Shown: positions 1 through 6,920 of the stretch, one piece after another | Layout: each line of letters begins with the position of its first letter | How positions within the stretch are numbered: the first letter of the stretch is position 1 | Assembly (NCBI GenBank): GCA_003499955.1 | Contig: DNRP01000076.1 | Span: forward strand, 10,780 to 19,762 | Direction: 5' to 3' | DNA from: Cyanobacteria bacterium UBA9971 | Lineage (GTDB): Bacteria > Cyanobacteriota > Vampirovibrionia > Gastranaerophilales > UBA9971 | Length of the DNA stretch: 8,983 bases | Notes under the pieces: model-generated | Told to the model about the DNA's origin: nothing | Database searches by the model: none | Seen by the model: the letters and a program-made list of their open reading frames with translations, nothing else | Position numbers and translations under genes: made by a program

Positions 1-1092
1 GATGGTCATAAACTTTTATGGCACAAAGAAAGAATTGAAGCATGGAAAAGAGGCGAAAGAATTGCTCCGATAACCATAGATTGCGCTTTAACCAGAGCCT
101 GTTCATATAAATGCATTTATTGTTACGGAACTCTTCAGGAAAACAAAGGCTATAACCTTTCCAAAGAAACAATATTCAGATTTCTTGATGATGCGGCAGA
201 AATAGGCGTGAAGGCAGTAAGCTTTGTAAGTGACGGAGAAAGTACTCTATCGCCGCATATTTATGATGCAATTCTTAGAGGAAAATCAAATGGCTTGGAT
301 ATGGCTCTCGGAACAAATGGATTTGCCTTAAAAGACGAGAAACTTGAGGAAATTTTACCTGCTTTAACTTATTTGAGATTTAATATTTCAGCCGGAATCC
401 CTGAAAGATATTCTTATATTCACGGAGTTGACGAAAAAACTTTCCATAAAGTCGTAAATACAATTCAAAAAGCTGTAGAGGTAAAGAACAAACTTAATCT
501 TGAAGTTACGATAGGACTTCAAATGGTTTTAATGCCCGAATTTATTGAAGATGTGATTCCTCTTGCAGAACTCGGCAAAAAACTTGGGGTAGATTATTTT
601 GTCATAAAACATTGTTCCGACGATGAAGATAGTTCTCTAGGCGTTGATTATGACAAGTATGACGAAAATTTGTTTAGTGTTTTACAAAATGCCGAAAAAC
701 TTTCAACAGAAACTTATATGGTAAAAGCCAAATGGTCAAAAATTTTGAGTAAGGGCAAAAGAAGTTATTGTAAATGTTTTGGACCTCCTTTTATTCTTCA
801 AATGTCCGGTTCTGGACTTGTTGCTCCATGCGGAATGCTTTTTAACGACAAATACAAAGATAAATTCCATATTGGAAACATAACCGAAACATCTTTCAAG
901 GAACTCTGGCAAAGTGAAAGATACTGGGAAGTTATGAACCGTATAGCATCAAGTGGGTTTGATGCAAGGACTGATTGCGGAACTCTTTGTTTGCAACACA
1001 AAGTCAACGAATTTTTGTGGGAAGTCAAAAAGGGTAAGGATTTACTTAATACAGAGGTTGATTCAAAGCCCATGCATGTGAATTTTATATAA
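1..1092 (+). CDS. Radical SAM/SPASM domain protein (5' end missing)
   Basis: The frame is open from the first base, so this is the C-terminal 363 residues of a longer protein. The first in-frame start-type codon is GTG at 208, but the radical SAM signature lies before it: CSYKCIYC at in-window codons 34-41 (C34, C38, C41), which binds the [4Fe-4S] cluster that cleaves S-adenosylmethionine. The true start is therefore upstream of the window. A DGE triplet at codons 78-80 fits the SAM-binding GGE position. The C-terminal part carries more cysteines (codons 257, 259, 277, 326, 330), including a CGxxC-like segment after a typical 'IGNI..TSFKELW' stretch. This is the SPASM layout that holds auxiliary Fe-S clusters. 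SPASM enzymes modify peptides, proteins or small molecules; the substrate cannot be read here. Its position beside nucleotide-sugar genes suggests a role in surface-glycan synthesis, by inference only. Family assignment is firm; function is open. Confidence 0.88.
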   Translation, partial: DGHKLLWHKERIEAWKRGERIAPITIDCALTRACSYKCIYCYGTLQENKGYNLSKETIFRFLDDAAEIGVKAVSFVSDGESTLSPHIYDAILRGKSNGLDMALGTNGFALKDEKLEEILPALTYLRFNISAGIPERYSYIHGVDEKTFHKVVNTIQKAVEVKNKLNLEVTIGLQMVLMPEFIEDVIPLAELGKKLGVDYFVIKHCSDDEDSSLGVDYDKYDENLFSVLQNAEKLSTETYMVKAKWSKILSKGKRSYCKCFGPPFILQMSGSGLVAPCGMLFNDKYKDKFHIGNITETSFKELWQSERYWEVMNRIASSGFDARTDCGTLCLQHKVNEFLWEVKKGKDLLNTEVDSKPMHVNFI

Positions 1093-1135
1093 AGGGTTTA
1101 AGGGGGAAATGAAAAAAATTATAGATATTTTTATC

Positions 1136-1170
1136 ACCCCTCCCCAACCCCTTCCCTTGAGGGAAGGGGC
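1136..1170. repeat. REP-like palindrome (CCCCTTCCC / GGGAAGGGG)
   Basis: A perfect 9-bp inverted repeat, arms 1148-1156 and 1161-1169 around a TTGA loop, is preceded by a C-rich tract from about 1136. The same kind of sequence, C-rich lead then a CCCCTTCCC-type hairpin, is a common dispersed repeat in many bacterial genomes. Read backwards it yields the familiar spurious peptide with 'SLKGRGWGG'. No U-rich tract follows directly, so it is unlikely to be a simple intrinsic terminator. The repeat-family assignment is from memory. Confidence 0.6.
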
Positions 1171-1197
1171 TAGTTGTTTGTTTTGGGCTCGCTTTCC

Positions 1198-1212
1198 GTC
1201 CGCTTCGCGGAC
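1198..1212. repeat. Second GC-rich hairpin (GTCCGC-TTC-GCGGAC)
   Basis: A perfect 6-bp stem with a TTC loop is flanked by imperfectly matching outer arms: GGGC before about 1190 and GCCC near 1219. A T-rich stretch follows at 1224-1231, so on the + strand it could act as a weak terminator for the SPASM gene. It could equally be a structured RNA element or part of the same repeat unit as the neighbouring palindrome. Confidence 0.45.
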
Positions 1213-1248
1213 TCGCTCGCCCTTGTTTTTTAAAATAAGGAAAAGATA

Positions 1249-2250
1249 ATGTCGCAAACAGAAAGAAACAGAGTTGTTGTAACAGGAGGAGCAGGTTTTA
1301 TAGGCTCTCATCTCGTTGAATTATTGTTGAAAAAAAACCATGAAGTAACTGTTATAGACAACTTTTCCACAGGAAGACCCGAAAACCTAGCCCACTTAAA
1401 AGAAAATCCTGATTTAAAATTAATTTATGCAGATATAACTGATTTTGAAAAAATAGAACCGATTTTTGAAGGCAAAGATTGGGTTTTTCACTTAGCAGCT
1501 CTTGCGGATATTGTCCCGTCTATAGAAAAACCTGTTGATTATCATAAATCAAACGTTGATGGAACTTTTAACGTCCTTCAGGCTTGTGTTAAGAATAATA
1601 TCAAAAGATTTGTGTATTCGGCATCTTCTTCCTGCTATGGAATTCCTAATGTTTACCCTACTCCTGAAACAACAGAAACCGCTCCTCAGTATCCTTATGC
1701 CCTTACAAAGTATATAGGAGAGCAGTACGTAATGCATTGGGGCAAACTTTATAAACTTCCCGTAGTTTCCTTAAGGCTTTTTAACGTGTACGGAACTCGT
1801 TCAAGAACGTCAGGAACTTACGGCGCAGCATTCGGGGTGTTTCTTGCGCAGAAACTTGCCGGAAAACCTTTTACTGTCGTAGGCGATGGAACACAGACAA
1901 GAGATTTTACTTATGTAACAGATGTGGCTGATGCGTTTTATACTGCCGCAAAGTCAGATGTTTGTGACGAAATTATGAATGTAGGAAGCGGAAACACTTA
2001 CAGCGTAAATAAAATTGTGAATTTATTAGGCGGAGAAAAAGTTTATATCCCTAAAAGACCGGGAGAACCCGACTGTACTTTCGCCGACATCACAAAAATC
2101 AGAAAATTATTAAACTGGGAACCAAAAGTTTCAATAGAAGAAGGGGTAAATAATCTTCTTGAGAATATTGATTACTGGAAAAAAGCCCCTGTCTGGGACG
2201 AAAATTCCATAAAAGAAGCCACAAAAAGCTGGTTTAAGTATTTATCTTGA
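1249..2250 (+). CDS. NAD-dependent nucleotide-sugar epimerase/dehydratase (extended SDR, GalE-like)
   Basis: A complete 333-aa cytosolic enzyme, of typical length for the family. The Rossmann nucleotide-binding motif GGAGFIG is at residues 13-19. D37 at the end of the second strand fits NAD(H) rather than NADP. The catalytic triad is visible as S126 in SASSSCYG and Y150-x3-K154. The likely reaction is reversible oxidation/reduction at C4 of a UDP-hexose or UDP-N-acetylhexosamine. Other C4/C5 epimerase or dehydratase activities cannot be excluded, and it does not look like the CDP-tyvelose epimerase as I recall that sequence. The ATG has a good Shine-Dalgarno, AAGGA at 1237-1241, seven bases upstream. 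The gene lies downstream of the SPASM gene on the same strand and may be cotranscribed through the repeat spacer. Its 3' end overlaps the end of the convergent rfbH by nine bases. Confidence 0.9.
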   Translation: MSQTERNRVVVTGGAGFIGSHLVELLLKKNHEVTVIDNFSTGRPENLAHLKENPDLKLIYADITDFEKIEPIFEGKDWVFHLAALADIVPSIEKPVDYHKSNVDGTFNVLQACVKNNIKRFVYSASSSCYGIPNVYPTPETTETAPQYPYALTKYIGEQYVMHWGKLYKLPVVSLRLFNVYGTRSRTSGTYGAAFGVFLAQKLAGKPFTVVGDGTQTRDFTYVTDVADAFYTAAKSDVCDEIMNVGSGNTYSVNKIVNLLGGEKVYIPKRPGEPDCTFADITKIRKLLNWEPKVSIEEGVNNLLENIDYWKKAPVWDENSIKEATKSWFKYLS

Positions 2251-3600
2251 AGAAATAAATTGCTCAAAAGTTTTAAGTATATGATTCAAGTCTTTTTCTT
2301 CAATACCAGGGTATACACCTATCCAAAACGTATTATTCATAATAAATTCCGTATTTGGCAGTATTTTATAATGCTCTTCTGTTATTTCATCTGAATATAG
2401 AATCTCGGAATCTTTTATTTTTAAAGCAAAATGATTATCTACAAAAACAGGCTGCCTTAAAATATTTCCTGAAAACAATAATCTCGTTCCGATATTGTTT
2501 TCTTCAAGAAATTGTATCAATTTTAGTCTGTCAAAACCGGCATGTTCTTTTATAGAAAGGAAAAAACCAAACCAGGAAGGCTCTGATTCAGACATAACTT
2601 GGGGCAAAATAAAATAATCTTCAAATTTTTTAAATCCTTCATAAAAAATTTTATAATTCCTGTTTCGTTTTTGAATAAAATTTTCAAGCTTATCCATTTG
2701 AGCGCAGGCAATAGAAGCCTGCCAGTCGGTTATTTTTAAGTTATATCCCAAGTGTGAATAAGTATACTTGTGGTCATATCCATAAGGAAGATTGCCAAGC
2801 TGATAGCTAAATCTTTTTTTGCAGGTATCATCCTTACCAGGCGAACACCAACAGTCTCTTCCCCAGTCCCTAAATGAAAGCAAGATTTTATAAAGCTGAC
2901 TGTCATTTGTAACAACCGCTCCACCTTCTCCCATTGTAATATGATGCGCCGGATAAAAGCTAAAAGTCCCAATATGCCCGACAGTTCCTGTATATTTATT
3001 GTTAAATTTTGCTCCGAGGGCATCACAACTGTCTTCTATGAGCCATAAGTTGTATTTTTGGCAAATTTCCGAAATTTTTTCCAGATTAAACGGATTTCCA
3101 AGCGTATGAGCAATAAAAATAGCTTTTGTCTTTTCTGTAATTGATTTTTCTATTTCATCAACTTTAATATTGCAGGAACCGACTTCAATATCGACAAAAA
3201 CAGGAATTAAACCGTTCTGGATAATAGGATTTATGGTTGTCGGAAATCCTGCCGCAACGCTTATGACTTCATCTCCTGTTTTTAAACGTTTTTCTCCCAG
3301 CCGATGAGAAGTTAAAGCTGTTAAAGCAAGCAAATTAGCAGATGATCCTGAATTTGTAGTCAAACAATGCTTGATATTTAAGAAACCTGACAACTTTTTC
3401 TCAAATTCATCGTTAAAACGCCCTGTTGTAAGCCACATATCAAGACTTGCATCAATCATGTTGAACAGTTCTTTTTCATCAATAACCTTACCGGACGCTG
3501 GAATATATTTAGATTTTTGCCCCTTTTTTATATTTCTGTAGTAAATACAGGCAAAAAACTTTATTAAGTTTCGCAAGGCTTTATCATACATGTTATACAT
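2242..3600 (-). CDS. rfbH: CDP-6-deoxy-4-hexulose 3-dehydrase (E1), PLP and [2Fe-2S] enzyme
   Basis: A 452-aa member of the DegT/DnrJ/EryC1 aminotransferase fold, and clearly the RfbH/DdhC/AscC branch. In the motif SFYPAHHITMGEGG the PLP-linking lysine of aminotransferases is replaced by histidine (H220), which makes the enzyme a dehydratase. The [2Fe-2S] ligands are present: C192 in EDSCDALG and the C-x-C-x7-C set C250, C252, C260. It removes the 3-hydroxyl of CDP-4-keto-6-deoxyglucose; a separate NADH-dependent iron-sulfur flavoprotein (RfbI/AscD type) normally supplies electrons. I chose ATG 3600 because GAGGG at 3609-3613 lies eight bases upstream. An in-frame TTG at 3615 overlaps that ribosome site and is rejected; ATG 3591 is too distant from it. 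The start overlaps the end of rfbG by eight bases, so translation is probably coupled. Confidence 0.94.
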   Translation of the reverse strand: MYNMYDKALRNLIKFFACIYYRNIKKGQKSKYIPASGKVIDEKELFNMIDASLDMWLTTGRFNDEFEKKLSGFLNIKHCLTTNSGSSANLLALTALTSHRLGEKRLKTGDEVISVAAGFPTTINPIIQNGLIPVFVDIEVGSCNIKVDEIEKSITEKTKAIFIAHTLGNPFNLEKISEICQKYNLWLIEDSCDALGAKFNNKYTGTVGHIGTFSFYPAHHITMGEGGAVVTNDSQLYKILLSFRDWGRDCWCSPGKDDTCKKRFSYQLGNLPYGYDHKYTYSHLGYNLKITDWQASIACAQMDKLENFIQKRNRNYKIFYEGFKKFEDYFILPQVMSESEPSWFGFFLSIKEHAGFDRLKLIQFLEENNIGTRLLFSGNILRQPVFVDNHFALKIKDSEILYSDEITEEHYKILPNTEFIMNNTFWIGVYPGIEEKDLNHILKTFEQFISSR

Positions 3601-4717
3601 TATGTAAACCCTCAATTTTACTTATCATTAGTGATAATAAAATACCAACATATTCTTCTGTCTGGCTTTTAGTAAATTCAAACATGTCTGTCTGTTGATA
3701 ATAATAGTTTTTATACCAGCTTATAGTTTTTTCAAGCGACTGATTGATATCATAAACAGGCTGCCAGCCTAATTTTTCTTTTGCTTTGCTAATATCAAGC
3801 CTGAGAAAAGCCGCTTCTTTAAGATTTTTTTCCGGTATAACTTTATATTTTCCACTCCCCCATAGTTCCAGAGATTTCAAAAGTATTTCTTCCACGGTCA
3901 TAATAGTATTTTCATTAGAACCAAAATTCCATCCTTCAGCAAATTCAATAGGATTTCCGTAAATATTAGCTCCAAGAAGCAAATAACCGGAAACACACTC
4001 TAAAACATGCTGCCATGGTCTTACAGCATGAGGACTTCTAATAATTATTTCTTCTTTATTATATAATGCTCTGACTATATCTGGAATAAGCCTGTCTTCT
4101 GACCAGTCCCCACCGCCTATAACATTACCCGCTCTCGCGGAAGCGAGAGTAACTTTATGTGAAATACCATAGTTTTTCGGATTTAAAAAAGAATTTCGAT
4201 AAGCGGCTGTTACAATTTCAGAAGCCCCTTTGCTTGCGCTGTAAGGATCATACCCGCCCATTGGATCATTTTCTTTGAAACAGTGAGTACCTCCCGAATT
4301 CTCATAGCACTTATCACTTGTAACATTTATAACTACACCTTCAAAATTGCTTTTTCTAACCGCTTCAAGAAGATTTACAGTCCCCATGATGTTTGTTTCA
4401 AAAGTTAAATGAGGCTCTATATAAGAACGCCTTACAAGAGGCTGAGCCGCCAAATGAAAGATAAAATCAGGCTTGTGCAGGATTAAAACCTTTTCAATAG
4501 CGTCTTTATTTCTTATATCGCCGATAATACTAATTAAATGCTTTTCAAGACTTAGAATATTAAATAAATTAGGCTCTGTATCAGGCTCTAAAGAAAATCC
4601 GACAACTTCAGCGCCGAGTAGAGTTAGCAACAAACTTAGCCATGAGCCTTTAAACCCTGTATGACCGGTAACTAAAACTTTTTTGTTTTTATAAGTCTGA
4701 TTAAAAAAATGGTTCAT
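3593..4717 (-). CDS. rfbG: CDP-glucose 4,6-dehydratase
   Basis: A 374-aa extended short-chain dehydrogenase, full length for the family. The nucleotide-binding motif reads GHTGFKG (residues 18-24), the form typical of CDP-glucose dehydratases rather than GGxGFIG. The dehydratase motif TSDKCYEN begins at T133 (T133, D135, K136), and the catalytic pair is Y159-x3-K163 in YSASKGA. It converts CDP-glucose to CDP-4-keto-6-deoxyglucose with bound NAD+ and works in the cytosol. It is the second gene of the rfbF-rfbG-rfbH operon, 44 bases after rfbF and overlapping rfbH by eight. ATG 4717 has GAGG at 4723-4726 with a short five-base spacer. Family assignment is firm from motifs and gene order. Confidence 0.94.
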   Translation of the reverse strand: MNHFFNQTYKNKKVLVTGHTGFKGSWLSLLLTLLGAEVVGFSLEPDTEPNLFNILSLEKHLISIIGDIRNKDAIEKVLILHKPDFIFHLAAQPLVRRSYIEPHLTFETNIMGTVNLLEAVRKSNFEGVVINVTSDKCYENSGGTHCFKENDPMGGYDPYSASKGASEIVTAAYRNSFLNPKNYGISHKVTLASARAGNVIGGGDWSEDRLIPDIVRALYNKEEIIIRSPHAVRPWQHVLECVSGYLLLGANIYGNPIEFAEGWNFGSNENTIMTVEEILLKSLELWGSGKYKVIPEKNLKEAAFLRLDISKAKEKLGWQPVYDINQSLEKTISWYKNYYYQQTDMFEFTKSQTEEYVGILLSLMISKIEGLHNV

Positions 4718-4761
4718 TTAAACCTCAATTTTTTATTTTTATCACCATCTATTTTAAAAAG

Positions 4762-5535
4762 TCAATTATCCCATATTTTCCATAAGGCATTATTACTTTG
4801 CCAGAGGTTTTCAAGTTCCTGTTTATCTCGCAAAGTGTCCATTGGTTTCCAAAAACCGCTGTGTTTATACGCTGCAAGTTGGTTATCTTTTGCAAGTTTG
4901 TTTATAGGTTGTTTTTCCCAGAGAACATCGTCTTCAATATAATCAAAAATATCGGGTTCCAGAACAAAAAACCCGCCGTTTATCCATGCATCATCACCTT
5001 TTGGTTTTTCCTGAAATTGTATTACATCATTTTTATCGTTAAGATCCAAAGCCCCAAATCTTCCCGAAGGTTGAACCGCTGTAATAGTAGCAAGTTTTTT
5101 ATGTTCTTTATGGAAATTTATCAGTTCAGGAATGTTTATATCCCCTACGCCATCTCCGTAAGTAAGCATAAAAGTTTCATTCTGTATGTATTTTTGCGCT
5201 TTTTTAATTCTGCCGCCCGTTAAAGTTTCAATCCCTGTATCTACAAGAGTTATTTTCCAGGGTTCAACGTTTGCCCGATTTATTTCAAGAGAATTATTTT
5301 TTAAATCTATTGTTACATCAGAGTTATGCAAAAAATAATTTGCGAAATATTCTTTGATTACATATCCTTTGTAGCCCAATAAAACAATAAAATCGTTATA
5401 ACCATAATGGGAATAAATCTTCATTATGTGCCATAATACAGGATATTCTCCTATTTCTATCATGGGTTTTGGCTTATATTGGCTTTCTTCGGTTATTCTT
5501 GTTCCAAAACCACCGGCTAAAATAACAACTTTCAT
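4762..5535 (-). CDS. rfbF: Glucose-1-phosphate cytidylyltransferase
   Basis: A 257-aa sugar nucleotidyltransferase, the usual length for RfbF/DdhA. The N-terminal CTP-binding and catalytic loop LAGGFGTRITEES is at residues 6-18, followed by YKPKPM with K23. YGDGVGD (126-132) supplies a metal-binding aspartate, INGGFFVLEP (186-195) lines the sugar site, and FWKPMDT (228-234) is characteristic of the family. It makes CDP-glucose from CTP and alpha-D-glucose-1-phosphate, the first committed step of the CDP-dideoxyhexose pathway. It is the promoter-proximal gene of the minus-strand operon. The ATG at 5535 has no clear Shine-Dalgarno, unlike the other genes in the window. The start is still supported because the AGG loop must lie within the first ten or so residues. 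Confidence 0.95.
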   Translation of the reverse strand: MKVVILAGGFGTRITEESQYKPKPMIEIGEYPVLWHIMKIYSHYGYNDFIVLLGYKGYVIKEYFANYFLHNSDVTIDLKNNSLEINRANVEPWKITLVDTGIETLTGGRIKKAQKYIQNETFMLTYGDGVGDINIPELINFHKEHKKLATITAVQPSGRFGALDLNDKNDVIQFQEKPKGDDAWINGGFFVLEPDIFDYIEDDVLWEKQPINKLAKDNQLAAYKHSGFWKPMDTLRDKQELENLWQSNNALWKIWDN

Positions 5536-5566
5536 ATTTTATACCATTATTTAAATATTATGTTAC

Positions 5567-5595
5567 ATTATAGCCTAAACTTGTAAATATAAATA
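5567..5595 (-). promoter_or_regulatory. Candidate promoter for rfbFGH
   Basis: On the minus strand a perfect TATAAT -10 box lies at 5572-5567, about 30 bases before the rfbF ATG. A 17-base spacer leads back to a poor -35 hexamer, TATTTA, at 5595-5590. The exact -10 match in the right place is the main support. AT-rich DNA gives such matches by chance, so this is tentative. Confidence 0.4.
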
Positions 5596-5732
5596 ATAAT
5601 CCACAAATTTTTATGTTTTAATAAATGTTAGATTATGAAGAAATTTATTACAAAACATTAATTTTATATAAAAAAACGCAATTTTGTTTAATTTCAGGTT
5701 TTTACTATATATGTAAGCATATCAGAATTTTG

Positions 5733-5762
5733 TTGAGTACATATGTTTGTTGCACTTAATAT
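5733..5762 (+). promoter_or_regulatory. Candidate promoter for the 5794 gene
   Basis: TTGAGT (5733-5738) and TAATAT (5757-5762) match the -35 and -10 consensus at four of six positions each, with an 18-base spacer. They end about 30 bases before the start of the small winged-helix gene. The surrounding divergent spacer (5536-5793) is very AT-rich and shows no other clear element. Confidence 0.3.
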
Positions 5763-5793
5763 TAAACGAAAAAGTCAAATAAAGGAGTAAAAT

Positions 5794-6216
5794 ATGACCG
5801 CAGTCCTGACAAAAGAAGATATAGTAAACTGGAGAAGGTCTACAGAAAGAATAACTCTTGAAGATTATGCAAAAAGACTCGGTAAAGTCGTATCCGCCGA
5901 GAAAAAAGAAACTAACGATCTTCACGATATACTTAGCAAAAAAGTAGTTGAAGAAGTTGTTGAAGCACCACAAAAAGCTGAAAAACCTGATATAGAAATA
6001 AAAATTTCTTTCAAAGAAAAATTGAATAAAAGAGAAGAAGTTGTTTTCAATTATTTCTTTAAAAACAAAAAAAGAAAAGTATTTGCAAATGAAATAGCAA
6101 AGATTTTAAACCTGCCTAACGATTATGTTTATAAGTATATAAGGAATTTAAGGAAAAAAATTGCCGGAAACATACTTGTTAATGCAGAAAATGGCGGTTA
6201 TATCCTTAACGTTTAA
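5794..6216 (+). CDS. Unknown protein with probable C-terminal winged-helix DNA-binding domain
   Basis: A 140-aa protein I do not recognise by name. The N-terminal ~35 residues look like an ordered helix (around NWRRSTERITLEDYAKRLGK). Residues 36-70 are charged and rich in Lys/Glu/Val, probably a flexible linker. Residues 76-140 resemble an OmpR/PhoB-type winged helix: a helix-turn-helix around FANEIAKILNLPNDYVYKYI, a basic segment RNLRKKI suited to a recognition helix, and a C-terminal GGYIL hairpin like a wing. DNA binding is inferred from this pattern. No receiver domain, signal peptide or membrane segment is seen. Translation start is well supported: AAAGGAG at 5781-5787, six bases before ATG 5794. 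It has its own intergenic region, divergent from rfbF, and ends two bases from convergent nrdG, so it is probably transcribed alone. Confidence 0.8.
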   Translation: MTAVLTKEDIVNWRRSTERITLEDYAKRLGKVVSAEKKETNDLHDILSKKVVEEVVEAPQKAEKPDIEIKISFKEKLNKREEVVFNYFFKNKKRKVFANEIAKILNLPNDYVYKYIRNLRKKIAGNILVNAENGGYILNV

Positions 6217-6218
6217 TT

Positions 6219-6908
6219 TTATCTGATAAAACAGTCTGAAACACTGTCTTTAATGATTTTTCTGAAGTTTTCAAATTCATTATTTGAATAATTTAATTCA
6301 GCCGATGAATTTTCTGATAAATTTTCGGAAGGGATATATTTTTGTAAAAACCAGAGCCTTGCACCATTTGCAAGGCCTTTTATTTGCAAAATATCGTCTT
6401 TACTTAATTGTGTCTTTAAGATAGTTGTCCTAAATTCATATTTAATATCAGAATTTTTAATTATATTAATACTTTCCTGTATTTTTTTTGTATCAACCCT
6501 TGAATTTGTTATGTCCTGATATTTTTCAAAAGGAGCTTTTATGTCCATGGCAATATAATCAGCCAATTTAAGTTCTATAACTTCTTTTAAAACCTTGGGA
6601 TTACTTCCGTTTGTATCAAGCTTTATTAAAAAACCTGAATTTTTTATTTTTTGCATAAATTCAATCAAATCAGGCTGAATAGTTGGTTCTCCACCTGTAA
6701 TTACAACCGCGTCAATTTGTTTCCATCTTTTATTAAGGAAATCCCAAATTTCTTGAGGGTTTATAGCAGAAGCAGACGGATTTTCGTCCAACAATTGTTT
6801 GTTATGGCAATATGAGCAACGAAAATTACAGCCCTGAGTAAAAATTATCGCAGAAATTTTATCAGGGTAATCAAGAAGTGAAAATTTTTGAAATCCGCCA
6901 ATAATCAT
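6219..6908 (-). CDS. nrdG: Anaerobic ribonucleotide reductase activating protein (radical SAM)
   Basis: A 229-aa radical SAM activase of the NrdG2-like type, recognised from its opening GGFQKFSLLDYPDKISAI. The cluster motif CNFRCSYC has C27, C31 and C34, and GGEP is at residues 72-75 for SAM binding. It generates the glycyl radical on NrdD by reductive cleavage of S-adenosylmethionine under anaerobic conditions. The frame stays open upstream to 6962, but those 18 extra codons run through the inverted-repeat element at 6921-7096 and are not like NrdG. I place the start at ATG 6908, immediately before the conserved N-terminus, with only a purine-rich GAGAG as ribosome site. Its nrdD partner lies upstream on the same strand but is separated by a + strand gene, so the two are probably transcribed separately. 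Confidence 0.88.
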   Translation of the reverse strand: MIIGGFQKFSLLDYPDKISAIIFTQGCNFRCSYCHNKQLLDENPSASAINPQEIWDFLNKRWKQIDAVVITGGEPTIQPDLIEFMQKIKNSGFLIKLDTNGSNPKVLKEVIELKLADYIAMDIKAPFEKYQDITNSRVDTKKIQESINIIKNSDIKYEFRTTILKTQLSKDDILQIKGLANGARLWFLQKYIPSENLSENSSAELNYSNNEFENFRKIIKDSVSDCFIR

Positions 6909-6920
6909 ATGTTTTCTCTC

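Larger units (their letters stand above)
1093..1248. other. Intergenic spacer with GC-rich palindromic repeats
   Basis: This 156-bp gap separates the SPASM gene from the epimerase gene. It is clearly richer in G and C than the genes around it and is mostly filled by two inverted repeats, annotated separately. A weak 46-codon reading frame (1109-1249) crosses it but consists largely of translated repeat. No promoter could be assigned with confidence. Confidence 0.6.

Noticed and set aside
208..1092. GTG at 208 as the start of the SPASM protein
   Set aside because: The radical SAM cysteines lie upstream at 100-123 in the same open frame, so this start would remove the catalytic motif.
1063..1311. 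82-aa minus-strand open frame across the 1093-1248 spacer
   Set aside because: It is translated repeat (contains SLKGRGWGG-type residues) plus antisense of gene ends, and no ribosome site supports it.
3601..3615. TTG 3615 as rfbH start
   Set aside because: It overlaps the Shine-Dalgarno GAGGG that serves ATG 3600.
4798..5223. 141-aa + strand open frame inside rfbF
   Set aside because: Antisense shadow of a well-supported gene, with composition rich in Phe/Ile/Lys and no recognisable motif.
6217..6231. TTTTAT/ATAAAA inverted repeat between the winged-helix gene and nrdG as a terminator
   Set aside because: Only six A-T pairs with a three-base loop, too weak to call in DNA this AT-rich.
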